Source: Acinetobacter sp. Ver3 (GTDB lineage Bacteria; Pseudomonadota; Gammaproteobacteria; Pseudomonadales; Moraxellaceae). Taken from it: DNA of 36,162 bases. The notes beneath the pieces were generated by a model that was not told the origin of the DNA, did not search any database, and saw only the letters and a list, made by a program, of their open reading frames with translations. The stretch spans positions 1 to 36,162 of the forward strand of contig NZ_JFYL01000031.1 of assembly GCF_000632455.1 (NCBI RefSeq). Reading direction: 5' to 3'. Position numbers and translations under genes: made by a program. This document shows, piece after piece, positions 9,119 to 17,237 of the stretch. Each line of letters begins with the position of its first letter. Position 1 is the stretch's first letter.

Positions 9119-9388
9119 TCCCCATCGCTCTCACTGAACGTAATAAAAGCCATCTTTAAAAACATTTCAGCCAAACACAACTACCATTTATCTTAAATAT
9201 CATTTACTTAACAAGAATTGTTAGACTCACGTCACAGACAAATCTTTTTTATTGATATTTATCTTCCTATCTAAAAAAGACTGCATAAATGTAAAGCAGA
9301 AAATAGACACATAAGATGATTATAAGTTATCAATTTCATCAGAGTAGGCTAATCTCTGTATTAAAATTAACCACCATTTGAGCGCATC

Positions 9389-9812
9389 ATGTTTATCATT
9401 CGTCCTTATATTGAGACTGACTTAGAAGACATCATTCAACTCTGGGAAAGATGTGATCTAACACGACCATGGAATAATCCGGAAATTGATATTTTTAGGA
9501 AGGCTGCACAAAAAGATGACTTATTCTTGGTGGCTGTGAAAGATCAGTTCATTATCGCAACATTAATGGGTGGTTACGACGGTCATCGCGGGTGGATCAA
9601 TTACCTCGCGGTACATCCCAATCATCAACGGAATGGTGTTGCTACAGCGTTGATTCAACATTTGGAAAAAAAGATTGATTGCACTTGGTTGTCCAGAAGT
9701 TCAGCTTTTAGTGCAAAAAGAATTTATTGATATTCAAAACTTTTATGAACAATTGGGATATGACGAAAAAGAAGTTGTATGCCTTGCTAAAAGACTCATT
9801 CACGACCATTAA
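9389..9812 (+). pseudogene. ypeA: YpeA-like GNAT acetyltransferase, frameshifted
   Basis: The N-terminal 93 or so residues match YpeA closely (LWERCDLTRPWNNPEIDI, MGGYDGHRGW, LAVHPNHQRNGVATALI with the acetyl-CoA P-loop). After HLEKK the frame is lost in a run of seven A (9666-9672) and stops at 9730. The next frame continues at once with LIALGCPEVQLLVQKEF and ends at 9812 (LAKRLIHDH), as the family requires. Removing one base restores 140 residues, the normal length. So one base is inserted: a real mutation, slippage variation or a sequencing error. Uncorrected, the protein loses its C-terminal strands. Confidence 0.88.
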
Positions 9813-9818
9813 GAAATT

Positions 9819-10595
9819 TTATAAAACAGGAGCATTTATCAATTTACCGATCCGTAAAAATATTGGGAATCGAATATTAAATTTATGACCGGTATCATTA
9901 TTCAAAGTTAAGGCATATTGGCTCATCTGATTTAAGATTTGTGTCGCCTGATTATTGGCTTGCGTATTTTGTTTAAGATATTTCTTTAAAGCTGACCATG
10001 TATTTAAATAATCAATCAATTGATCAATCCGCCATTTACAATGCATGTGCTGCTCACAGGTCGGGATTTCTTCAAAAGGAAATGGAATCGTTTGATATTT
10101 CAGATCAATATAGTGACGCTCACTCTCCCAATATGTTTTCAATACTTGGTGATATAGCTTTTCAATACAGCTTTGAAGCTCCTCATTCTCCACTTCAATA
10201 AGCCCATATCCAATCACTGCAAAGACACCCTGGGGCTTCAGTGTTCGATAGACCTCTTGAAAAAATAACTCGAAGTCAAACCAATGAATGGCTTGGGCAA
10301 CTGTAATCAGGTCAAAACATTGTGCTTTAAAATTGCTATGTTCAGCATTATCAATTCGGTAAATTACATTATCTATTGCTGGGACTTGCTGAAGTTGTGC
10401 TGCGCTTATATCCGTTGCAATGACTTGATTAAAATGCGGAGCCAATAAGCGGGTGAATTGTCCTGAACCTGCCCCGCAATCCCAAGCCATTTCATAGTTC
10501 TGAACATATTTGAAGATTTCGTCAATCACACTTTGTGGATAACTTGGACGAGCTTGTTGATAAAGCTCACTTTGATCAGAAAATAGGTCTTTCAT
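9819..10595 (-). CDS. Class I SAM-dependent methyltransferase
   Basis: A 258-residue cytoplasmic methyltransferase. Motif I MAWDCGAGSGQFTRLLAP (about residues 37-54) and the following ATDISAAQLQQ bind SAM; LITVAQAIHWFDFELFF is the usual motif around strand 4 (Methyltransf_11 type), followed by VYRTLKPQGVFAVIGYG. The N-terminus LFSDQSELYQQARPSYPQSV is common in small-molecule methyltransferases of this type. Convergent with ypeA, with only 6 bp between the ends. Substrate unknown. Confidence 0.88.
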   Translation of the reverse strand: MKDLFSDQSELYQQARPSYPQSVIDEIFKYVQNYEMAWDCGAGSGQFTRLLAPHFNQVIATDISAAQLQQVPAIDNVIYRIDNAEHSNFKAQCFDLITVAQAIHWFDFELFFQEVYRTLKPQGVFAVIGYGLIEVENEELQSCIEKLYHQVLKTYWESERHYIDLKYQTIPFPFEEIPTCEQHMHCKWRIDQLIDYLNTWSALKKYLKQNTQANNQATQILNQMSQYALTLNNDTGHKFNIRFPIFLRIGKLINAPVL

Positions 10596-10689
10596 TTTTT
10601 ATTCTGAATTTGATCGAGAAATCAACCTTAGCACATCAAAAAAAAATGGATGATGAATGACTTCGATTCATTTTGTATTATTTTATAAG

Positions 10690-10722
10690 CAAAAAAAATC
10701 CTCAACATTGTTGAGGATTTTT
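10690..10722 (-). terminator. Terminator of the downstream tRNA-Phe copy
   Basis: AATCCTCAAC-att-GTTGAGGATT is a perfect 10-bp stem with T-runs on both strands, just after the tRNA-Phe 3' end on the minus strand. Confidence 0.85.
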
Positions 10723-10728
10723 CGAATA

Positions 10729-10804
10729 TGGTGGCGAGACCCAGGATCGAACTGGGGACACACGGATTTTCAATCCGTTGCTCTACCAACTGAGCTATCA
10801 CGCC
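10729..10804 (-). tRNA. tRNA-Phe(GAA), copy 1
   Basis: A 76-nt cloverleaf with encoded CCA. Anticodon GAA sits in TTGAAAA between ACGGA and TCCGT; D arm GCTCAGTTGGTAGAGC; T arm CCCAG-TTCGATC-CTGGG. The acceptor stem pairs except position 5:68, which is U-U in both copies of this gene. Confidence 0.97.
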
Positions 10805-10886
10805 GATGGGGTGTATTAAGCCGTAACTGAGCTCAATAGTCAATAAAAAATCATGCATTTTTTATTTGTTCGAGTAAATTTTACCC

Positions 10887-10917
10887 AAAAAAAAATCTCT
10901 GATGGGATACAGAGATT
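10887..10917 (-). terminator. Terminator between the two tRNA-Phe genes
   Basis: AATCTCT-(10 nt)-AGAGATT stem followed on the minus strand by a long T-run (A-run at 10887-10895). It gives copy 2 its own terminator, so the two copies can be expressed separately. Confidence 0.72.
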
Positions 10918-10943
10918 GAAAATACAAATTCTTTAAAAGAATA

Positions 10944-11019
10944 TGGTGGCGAGACCCAGGATCGAACTGGGGACACACGGATTTTCAATCCGTTGCTCTA
11001 CCAACTGAGCTATCACGCC
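10944..11019 (-). tRNA. tRNA-Phe(GAA), copy 2
   Basis: Identical in all 76 nt to the copy 139 bp to its right-to-left downstream side, including the U5-U68 mismatch. The flanking DNA is not similar beyond a short stretch at the ends, so this is an old or homogenised duplication. Confidence 0.97.
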
Positions 11020-11138
11020 GATGACGCGTATTAAACAGTTTCATCTCGATATAGTCAAGCAAGTTTTTGGGATATTTAAACAAATGGATGTTTTTAAAAC
11101 AACATTTAGATTATTCGATGTAAATACATACAAATCCA

Positions 11139-11168
11139 ATAAAAAAAGCCAGTATTGACTGACTTTTA
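11139..11168 (-). terminator. Terminator of the PanZ-like gene
   Basis: On the minus strand AAGTCAGT-caat-ACTGGCTT (one U-G wobble) is followed by a T-run, 24 nt past the stop of the acetyltransferase gene. Confidence 0.75.
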
Positions 11169-11191
11169 ATATTTAAAATCGAACAATAGTT

Positions 11192-11569
11192 TTAAATTTT
11201 TTCCAAACTACTTAAACAACGATGTATTGCACCACATCCAGGCTCAAAATGATTAACGCCTTTCTCTTCTTCCATTCGACATGCTTCACTCACTAAGCGC
11301 TCTGCGACACCACGTCCACGGTTAGCCGGATGAACTACGATATTTTCAAGCGTTCGACTTTCACCTTGTCCAGTTGACCAAATGGCCCCAATGATCTTTG
11401 TATTAAATTCTGCCGTGTAAAGTAAGGTATACTGAGCTAAGTTTTGCTCAAGTTGTTCAATGGCATCTTGTCCGTCACTAAATTCTGGACTGGTGTCATA
11501 TAAGCGCTCAAGCTGTTCACGAACTTCAACATTATCAAGCGAAGTTATTGCATGTACGGTTATAGGCAT
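11192..11569 (-). CDS. GNAT-fold protein, PanZ/PanM-like
   Basis: A 125-residue single GNAT domain with the acetyl-CoA-binding loop NRGRGVAERLVSEACR (about residues 83-98). Its size, LYDTSPEFSDG N-terminal segment and TLENIVVHPANRGRGV motif suggest the PanZ/PanM group, which binds acetyl-CoA and in enterobacteria controls maturation of aspartate decarboxylase PanD. That similarity is modest, so it could be an ordinary N-acetyltransferase. Divergent from hisB, with a 16-bp palindrome between them. Confidence 0.72.
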   Translation of the reverse strand: MPITVHAITSLDNVEVREQLERLYDTSPEFSDGQDAIEQLEQNLAQYTLLYTAEFNTKIIGAIWSTGQGESRTLENIVVHPANRGRGVAERLVSEACRMEEEKGVNHFEPGCGAIHRCLSSLEKI

Positions 11570-11599
11570 TGATTAACCCTCCTGAGCAATCTAATATGC

Positions 11600-11615
11600 T
11601 GTCACTTTCGTGACA
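11600..11615. promoter_or_regulatory. 16-bp palindrome between the PanZ-like gene and hisB
   Basis: TGTCAC-TTTC-GTGACA is a perfect 6-bp inverted repeat with a 4-nt centre, 31 bp before the PanZ-like start and 48 bp before hisB. The size, symmetry and position suit a dimeric repressor or activator site. The regulator is unknown. Confidence 0.45.
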
Positions 11616-11662
11616 TCGAAAATCTACATTCATCATTTTTAACGTTTTTGAGGAACGTGTCT

Positions 11663-12256
11663 ATGACGCAACGTATCAGTGAAGTGGTAAGAAACACAAA
11701 CGAAACCAAAATTCGTGTTCGCGTGAATCTTGATGGTACTGGTCAAGGCACCCTCAATACAGGTGTTCCATTTTTAGACCATATGATCGACCAAATCAAG
11801 CGTCATGGTTTATTTGATATCGATATTCATTGCGACGGCGATTTAGAAATTGATGATCACCATACAGTAGAAGACTGTGGTATTACCCTTGGTCAGGCAT
11901 TTGCACAGGCTTTAGGTGACAAAAAAGGTTTACGTCGCTATGGTCACTTCTATGCACCACTTGATGAGTCCTTGAGTCGTGTCGTTGTTGACCTATCAGG
12001 CCGCCCTGGCTTATGGATGGACATTCCATTTACTCGCGCGCGCATTGGTACTTTTGATGTCGACCTATTCTCTGAGTTTTTCCAAGGCTTTGTGAATCAC
12101 GCATTAATGACACTCCACATAGACAATTTGAAAGGTAAAAATAGCCATCACCAAATTGAAAGTGTATTTAAAGCATTTGCACGCGCACTTCGTATGGCTT
12201 GTGAAGTAGATCCACGTGCAGAAAATACTGTAGCTTCAACCAAAGGTACTTTGTAA
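11663..12256 (+). CDS. hisB: Imidazoleglycerol-phosphate dehydratase
   Basis: A 197-residue monofunctional HisB (no phosphatase domain), step 6 of histidine synthesis. Metal-binding His-rich motifs are visible: [32 protein letters not shown], and [17 protein letters not shown]. The frame opens upstream at a TTG, but the ATG at 11663 has a GAGGAA ribosome site and the normal family N-terminus ([15 protein letters not shown]). Its TAA overlaps the hisH ATG by one base, so the two are translationally coupled. Confidence 0.97.
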   Translation: MTQRISEVVRNTNETKIRVRVNLDGTGQGTLNTGVPFLDHMIDQIKRHGLFDIDIHCDGDLEIDDHHTVEDCGITLGQAFAQALGDKKGLRRYGHFYAPLDESLSRVVVDLSGRPGLWMDIPFTRARIGTFDVDLFSEFFQGFVNHALMTLHIDNLKGKNSHHQIESVFKAFARALRMACEVDPRAENTVASTKGTL

Positions 12257-12873
12257 TGACCCGTATTGCCCTTCTTGATTATGGCATGGGAAATCTTCAC
12301 TCAGCAGCAAAAGCACTTGAGCATGTTGGTGCAACAGTTGATGTGACCAATGATCCTAAGCTGATTGCTCAAGCAGATAAAATTGTGTTCCCAGGCGTTG
12401 GTGCAATGCGTGATTGCATGCAAGGTATGCACGAGGCTGGCATTGACGAGGTTGTACGCAATGCCGTTTTCAACAAGCCTGTCCTTGCGATTTGTGTCGG
12501 CATGCAAGCTCTGCTGCAACACTCTGAAGAAAATGGTGGTGCAGATGCATTAGGCATTTTTGATGGTGCTGTTAAACGCTTTCCAGATATTGAAGGTTTA
12601 AAAGTTCCCCATATGGGTTGGAATCAGGTACACCAAGCAGATCCAAGCCATCCAATGTGGAACAACATTGATCAAGATGCTCGTTTCTATTTCGTACATA
12701 GTTTCTATGTTGAACCGAAACAATCTGAGATCATTGCTGCGACATGTAACTACGGTTTGGAATTCTGCACCGCAATCCATAAAGATAATTTGTTTGCTAC
12801 TCAGTTCCATCCAGAAAAAAGTCATACAGCTGGCTTACAGTTGTTGAAAAATTTTGTAGAGTGGAAAATTTAA
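12256..12873 (+). CDS. hisH: Imidazole glycerol phosphate synthase, glutaminase subunit HisH
   Basis: A 205-residue class I glutamine amidotransferase that supplies ammonia to HisF. The catalytic triad is C80 (AICVGMQ), H185 and E187 (TQFHPEKS). [17 protein letters not shown] is the usual N-terminus and [11 protein letters not shown] the oxyanion-strand region. It overlaps hisB and is followed by a strong terminator. Its partner hisF lies about 6 kb to the right. Confidence 0.98.
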   Translation: MTRIALLDYGMGNLHSAAKALEHVGATVDVTNDPKLIAQADKIVFPGVGAMRDCMQGMHEAGIDEVVRNAVFNKPVLAICVGMQALLQHSEENGGADALGIFDGAVKRFPDIEGLKVPHMGWNQVHQADPSHPMWNNIDQDARFYFVHSFYVEPKQSEIIAATCNYGLEFCTAIHKDNLFATQFHPEKSHTAGLQLLKNFVEWKI

Positions 12874-12882
12874 AGCCATAAT

Positions 12883-12912
12883 AAAGCTCACTGTTTTCAG
12901 TGAGCTTTTTTT
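12883..12912 (+). terminator. Terminator of hisBH
   Basis: AGCTCACTG-tttt-CAGTGAGCT is a perfect 9-bp stem followed by a run of T, 10 nt after the hisH stop. Confidence 0.9.
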
Positions 12913-12923
12913 CAGACTTTACT

Positions 12924-13328
12924 CTAAATATCTTTTACGACAAAGCCACCTTCAATTGGCTCAACAGTTACTTTAATTTCTGCTTTTAGATTCAGCGCAG
13001 CATAACGACTTTTAAGTTCTGAAATTAATTGTTCTGGCGTTGCATCTTTTAAAGCCAACTCATCCTTCAAAGGATACTGTTTAAAACTTTCTGATTTTTT
13101 ACCATCTTTAGCGTCTGAAACCCATCGTTCTGCAGCACTCAGTACTTTCGCTAATTCAACTAGATGTTGAGCATTGGCAGGAGTTGACTCTTGCACCCAT
13201 TTCGACAGCGTTTCCTTAGAGACTCCCAATGCATTCACCACATCAGTCGGTTTAATGTTTTTCTCTTTGATCAATTTTCTAAGTTTTTTAGCACCTTCGC
13301 TAAATAAATCATCTTCTTGAACTGCCAT
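12924..13328 (-). CDS. Small helix-turn-helix (XRE-like) protein
   Basis: A 134-residue protein. Residues about 15-60 form an HTH (IKEKNIKPTDVVNALGVSKETLSKWVQ), the Cro/XRE-type turn with LGVSKETLSKW as the recognition helix. The C-terminal half (PLKDELALKDATPEQLISEL, AEIKVTVEPIEGGFVVKDI) is not recognised. Starts at 13367 (TTG) and 13328 (ATG) are in frame; I chose the ATG, which has an AGAAG-like ribosome site. It reads leftward toward the hisBH terminator and might be regulatory, but no target is evident. Confidence 0.75.
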   Translation of the reverse strand: MAVQEDDLFSEGAKKLRKLIKEKNIKPTDVVNALGVSKETLSKWVQESTPANAQHLVELAKVLSAAERWVSDAKDGKKSESFKQYPLKDELALKDATPEQLISELKSRYAALNLKAEIKVTVEPIEGGFVVKDI

Positions 13329-13908
13329 CGCTTCTGTCCAAATCTTATTCACTGTCTGCAGTTTCAATTTAACATTAAGCCTATGCAGTTGAGTCTAATA
13401 TTGCCAAACAAATCAGATGAAATTGAAATTATTTTCAATATAGATAATTCACAAATAAAAGTGTGATCTAATTTTTCTCATTACTCAGTTTGAATTAAAA
13501 AGAAAAATAAATTGACCCAATGATTAATTGTTAACTTATGTAAAGACAATGAGCACCAATTTTAATCATTAAAAAAATACACAAAATTCACAAAATCAAT
13601 CAACGAATCGAACAAGTTGGCATTTTAGGTATTTACACCATGCTACTCGATAATATTCATGCATTATAAGTGTACATTTATTCTATCAAGCACCAAATTA
13701 AACCACAATAAATAATTGATTTTGTTAACATTTTTAAACATTACCCTTGTGTTGTATTAAGTTGCTGTTTTTACGGCATATCTTCAAAATTATTCCACTT
13801 ATATTGTTTTTTTTCGATTTGTCTGAAATTTTTTTCTTTGTTAATTATGAACTTGCTGAAACAACAAAGATCCAACACTAACCACATATATTTTGGAGCA
13901 ATCTGCAC
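13329..13908. other. 580-bp AT-rich intergenic region
   Basis: Between the leftward HTH gene and the rightward repeat protein. It is very AT-rich and has no plausible gene on either strand. It must hold the promoters of both neighbours, but I could not single out a convincing -35/-10 pair. The length is unusual next to the compact his genes. Confidence 0.5.
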
Positions 13909-14670
13909 ATGTTTAAACTTTTTACTGGAAAAATCAGTGGCGTTCTAAGCCTTGCTTTACAGGGAATTACGAAAGCAGTTGGTTTTATTCTAGAAACCGT
14001 AACGACAGTTGTAGATACCGTTGTTGACACAGTAGGGACGCTGACCAAACCATTAACGGATAAGTTAACAGAATTGCCACTGATCGGAGATACAGTGGAA
14101 TCGGTACTCAATCTTGAAAATAATTTACTAGGAAATTTAAGCGGAGGCTTACACGCTATCGCTGATGATTTTTCGAATGGAGATCTATTAGGGGGCATTA
14201 ATACTGCATTGAATGGCACTACTGCAACTGTAGGCCAAACCATCAAAGATGTTTCAAATCTTGTAGGTGAAGTCGCTGGTTTAGCCGATCCCGTGACCGA
14301 CCTGCTAAGCCAAGTGCCAGGTTTAGGTGCTGTCATAGATGTTGTCGGAGAAACCTCTTCAAATCTTTTGGGATTCGTGAGTGAAACGGGAGATTATGTC
14401 GCAAGTACCAAACCTCTTGATCTCGTGACTGGTCTCATTGATGATCCTTTAGGCAGTGTCACAGGAACATTAGGAGATGTCTCAGGAACATTAGATAACT
14501 TATTGGATGATTTAGCACCTGTAACAGATGCTCTGTCATCGATTCCTGTCGTGGGTGATCTTGTAGGATTCACGGGAGAGATCACAAATGCTTTAGGTGC
14601 AATCCCAACCAATATCACACCAACTAGCTTTGATCTAATCTCTAACTTAGATACAACACCATACATTTAA
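13909..14670 (+). CDS. Unknown three-repeat protein inside the his region
   Basis: A 253-residue protein I do not recognise. It has no Cys or Trp, is rich in Thr, Val, Leu, Gly and Asp, and lacks a clear signal peptide although the N-terminus is amphipathic (KISGVLSLALQGITKAVGF). A motif P-[LV]-T-D-x-L-x-x-[LVI]-P-x-[ILV]-G followed 27, 27 and 26 residues after its Pro by LG starts at P48, P128 and P204, giving three units of about 78 residues. GGAG precedes the ATG by 10-13 nt and a strong terminator follows. The composition recalls self-assembling surface or matrix proteins; that is only an impression. Confidence 0.82.
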   Translation: MFKLFTGKISGVLSLALQGITKAVGFILETVTTVVDTVVDTVGTLTKPLTDKLTELPLIGDTVESVLNLENNLLGNLSGGLHAIADDFSNGDLLGGINTALNGTTATVGQTIKDVSNLVGEVAGLADPVTDLLSQVPGLGAVIDVVGETSSNLLGFVSETGDYVASTKPLDLVTGLIDDPLGSVTGTLGDVSGTLDNLLDDLAPVTDALSSIPVVGDLVGFTGEITNALGAIPTNITPTSFDLISNLDTTPYI

Positions 14671-14688
14671 TTCAAAGTTCGTATTAAA

Positions 14689-14719
14689 AACCGTCAACAT
14701 TGTTCTGACGGTTTTTTTT
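14689..14719 (+). terminator. Terminator after the three-repeat protein
   Basis: AACCGTCA-acattgttc-TGACGGTT stem followed by eight T, about 20 nt past the stop. Confidence 0.88.
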
Positions 14720-14799
14720 CATTGTTACTTCGCTCATTTGATGTTTCTTTGCTAAGATTGCTGCGAATAAACTCCAGAATACTGGCAAGGAGCGAAAGC

Positions 14800-15531
14800 A
14801 TGCTGATTATCCCTGCAATTGACCTTAAAGATGGTAAATGTGTCCGTTTAAAACAAGGTCGTATGGAAGACGATACCGTTTTCTCTGATGATCCTGTGGC
14901 AACAGCACAACATTGGGTAGACGCTGGCGCTCGCCGTTTACATTTAGTTGATCTAAATGGTGCTTTCGCTGGTACACCTATTCACAAACCTGTTGTGGAA
15001 GCGATTGCAAAAGCACAACCTGAACTGCCAATTCAAATTGGTGGTGGCATCCGTTCTCTTGAAACCATCGAACACTACTTAGATGCAGGTGTATCATTCG
15101 TCATTATTGGTACAAAAGCAGTCAAAGAACCTGAGTTTGTTGAGGAAGCTTGTAGAAAATTCGCAGGCCACATCATTGTCGGTATTGATGCGATCAATGG
15201 CATGGTCGCAACTGACGGCTGGGCAAATGTAACTGACGTGAAAGCAACTGATTTAGCTAAACGCTTTGCAGATGCTGGAGTATCTAGTATCGTGTATACC
15301 GATATTGCACGTGATGGCATGATGCAAGGTGTGAATATCGAACAAACAGTTAATCTTGCGACTTATTCAGGTTTACCTGTGATCGCTTCAGGCGGTGTGA
15401 CCAATCTTGACGACGTTCGCAACTTAAAAGGTCAGCCTGGTATTTTAGGTGCGATTACTGGTCGTGCAATTTATGAAGGCACTTTAAATCTTCGTGAAGC
15501 TCAATTATTACTTGATGAACAAGCGCTCTAA
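14800..15531 (+). CDS. hisA: HisA, phosphoribosylformimino-AICAR-P isomerase
   Basis: A 243-residue TIM-barrel enzyme, step 4 of histidine synthesis (ProFAR to PRFAR). The N-terminal [20 protein letters not shown] holds the catalytic Asp8; IQIGGGIRS and [12 protein letters not shown] are the phosphate-binding loops and YTDIARDGM the second catalytic Asp region. The frame is open 26 codons upstream, but AAGGAG lies 7 nt before the ATG at 14800. Its product is the HisH/HisF substrate. Confidence 0.98.
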   Translation: MLIIPAIDLKDGKCVRLKQGRMEDDTVFSDDPVATAQHWVDAGARRLHLVDLNGAFAGTPIHKPVVEAIAKAQPELPIQIGGGIRSLETIEHYLDAGVSFVIIGTKAVKEPEFVEEACRKFAGHIIVGIDAINGMVATDGWANVTDVKATDLAKRFADAGVSSIVYTDIARDGMMQGVNIEQTVNLATYSGLPVIASGGVTNLDDVRNLKGQPGILGAITGRAIYEGTLNLREAQLLLDEQAL

Positions 15532-15545
15532 TAGCGCATGTTTCT

Positions 15546-15570
15546 AAAGAGGTCTTAGGACCTCTTTTTT
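15546..15570 (+). terminator. Terminator of hisA
   Basis: AAGAGGTC-ttag-GACCTCTT with a T-run, 15 nt after the hisA stop and only 15 nt before the next start codon. Confidence 0.88.
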
Positions 15571-15584
15571 CTTACTTAAAAAAT

Positions 15585-16472
15585 ATGTTGAATTTATCTC
15601 CTACCCTCAAAACCAAAACACCACAACTTGCCCTCATTGCAATTACGATGATTTGGGGTGCCAGTTTCATAACAGTCAAATATGGATTGAGCTTCAGCAC
15701 ACCAGTGCTTTTCGTTGCCTTTCGATTTGCAGCAGCTGCGCTGGCTGTTGGTCTCATCTCACTTCAATATTGTAAAAATTTTAGTGCCAAAGATATTTGG
15801 GCAGGATTTTGCATTGGAACAGTGATTGCAATTGGCTATGGAACGCAAACCATTGGCTTACAGACCATCACCAGTAGCGAATCTGCCTTTTTGACAGCAC
15901 TTTATGTGCCGTTGGTTCCCATCTTATTGTGGTTGCTCTTTAACAAAAGGCCACATGTCATGACATGGATAGGGGCAGGACTCGCCTTTGTAGGTTTAGT
16001 TTTCTTAACAGGCAATGGGTTTGGTGCTATTCGGCTTGAATTTGGTCAGATCATTACCTTGATAGGATCAATTGCGATTGCACTTGAAATTATTCTCATT
16101 AGTTACTTTGCGCCTCGAGTCAATTTACGCCGAGTGACGATATTACAACTCATTTTTGCATCGTTAATTTGTTTTCTAATGGCACCATTGGTGGGTGAAA
16201 CACAACTCCCTGAGTTTAACTGGATCTTCGTTGCGATTATTGTAGGTTTAGGACTTGCAAGTGCAATCATTCAGTTAGTCATGAACTGGGCTCAACGCGT
16301 GGTTGATCCTTCACAGGCTGCCATTATTTATTCTGGCGAACCTGTTTGGGCGGCTTTGATTGGGAGATTAGCAGGTGAGCGTTTAGCTATGCTCTCAATT
16401 TTAGGTGGCGTGTTGGTTGTGCTCGGTGTAATTACCAGTGAGTGGAGACCAAAATTTAAGAAGAAAGAATAA
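15585..16472 (+). CDS. EamA/DMT-family membrane transporter
   Basis: A 295-residue inner-membrane protein with about ten hydrophobic segments in two EamA halves. IAITMIWGASFITVKYGL and FRFAAAALAVGLI mark the first; AAIIYSGEPVWAALIGRL is the usual signature near the end of the second. Such proteins export amino acids or metabolites; the substrate is unknown. The start sits just after the hisA terminator and has no visible ribosome site, so expression may be weak or by read-through. It ends 2 bp from the convergent ABM gene. Confidence 0.9.
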   Translation: MLNLSPTLKTKTPQLALIAITMIWGASFITVKYGLSFSTPVLFVAFRFAAAALAVGLISLQYCKNFSAKDIWAGFCIGTVIAIGYGTQTIGLQTITSSESAFLTALYVPLVPILLWLLFNKRPHVMTWIGAGLAFVGLVFLTGNGFGAIRLEFGQIITLIGSIAIALEIILISYFAPRVNLRRVTILQLIFASLICFLMAPLVGETQLPEFNWIFVAIIVGLGLASAIIQLVMNWAQRVVDPSQAAIIYSGEPVWAALIGRLAGERLAMLSILGGVLVVLGVITSEWRPKFKKKE

Positions 16473-16474
16473 GC

Positions 16475-16789
16475 TTATTGGGGCTCTTTTAGCTTTAACA
16501 TCATACATGGTTGAAAATACTGTGCTTCAGGCATAGGCGCATAAAAGGGATGCAAGAGTTCCTTCCATTTTAAATACGCCTCTGACTGCCTAAAACCTTC
16601 CGTATGATCTTCAAGTTTGTTCCAGTAAATCAGTAAAATATAAGCATGTTCATTATTCGTATTTTTAATCAGCTGAACCGCATTTAGCCCCTTCATTGGT
16701 GAAATAATGTCTTTAGCTAATTTAAAAGCATTTTCGAATGCCTCACTCTGGTTCATTTTGATATTTAAATGAACATGCTCAATAATCAT
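16475..16789 (-). CDS. Antibiotic biosynthesis monooxygenase (ABM) domain protein
   Basis: A 104-residue dimeric alpha-beta-barrel protein. The pattern MIIEHVHLNIKMNQSEAFENAF, the central ISPMKGLNAVQLIK, YILLIYWNKLEDHTEGFRQSEAYLKW and a terminal FYAPMPEAQYF fit the ABM/YgiN-like fold. Members act as small cofactor-free oxygenases or have unknown roles. It is the last of a leftward run, 26 bp after the membrane protein gene. Confidence 0.86.
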   Translation of the reverse strand: MIIEHVHLNIKMNQSEAFENAFKLAKDIISPMKGLNAVQLIKNTNNEHAYILLIYWNKLEDHTEGFRQSEAYLKWKELLHPFYAPMPEAQYFQPCMMLKLKEPQ

Positions 16790-16815
16790 GACACCACCCC
16801 ATTCATGAGTTTTAA

Positions 16816-17208
16816 TTATTGATACATTGGCTCGTTATCATTGACCTTAATAATTCCTTTGATCGCACGATAAACAATCCAAACCCATGACAAACCAATC
16901 ACTGCGATACAGAATGTTGTTGCACCCAGTGCTACACCAGCAAAGGCATTAGGATTGTCACCCGTGAAGAATAAGAACAAAAACGGCAGGAACGCGATGA
17001 TATTCCAAATTAAATACCACCAAAAAGTACGAATTTGCCAAGTAAAATGACTTTCAAAAATTGAGCCCTGTACCTTTGATCGTTTCCAATAGTTAATAAT
17101 TAGCGCAATAACCGCCAAAATACCTGCTGAAAAAATAGCGATGATATACAGGATATAAAGTAAAATCGTTAAGCTGCGGTTTGGATCTTGATCAGCTGTA
17201 TAATTCAT
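16816..17208 (-). CDS. Small membrane protein, DUF4870/Tic20-like
   Basis: A 130-residue protein with three or four transmembrane helices (about residues 14-37, 61-81, 90-113). The loop SIFESHFTWQIRTFWWYLIW has the H-x-x-WQIRTFW pattern typical of DUF4870-like proteins. Function unknown. It lies 29 bp downstream of the cold-shock/DUF1294 gene in the same direction and may share its transcript. Confidence 0.8.
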   Translation of the reverse strand: MNYTADQDPNRSLTILLYILYIIAIFSAGILAVIALIINYWKRSKVQGSIFESHFTWQIRTFWWYLIWNIIAFLPFLFLFFTGDNPNAFAGVALGATTFCIAVIGLSWVWIVYRAIKGIIKVNDNEPMYQ

Positions 17209-17237
17209 AAAGTCACCTTTTTAATTTTTTTGAGGCT

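Noticed and set aside
10628..10858. Open frame of 76 codons over the tRNA-Phe region
   Set aside because: It is a translation of tRNA-Phe and its terminator, not a protein gene.
12301..12825. Several frames inside hisH on both strands
   Set aside because: They overlap a complete hisH with its catalytic triad and have no start signals.
13878..14336. Long minus-strand frame opposite the three-repeat protein
   Set aside because: It is a shadow of the real gene: Ser/Thr/Pro-rich nonsense composition, no ribosome site, and it overlaps a frame with a good start and terminator.
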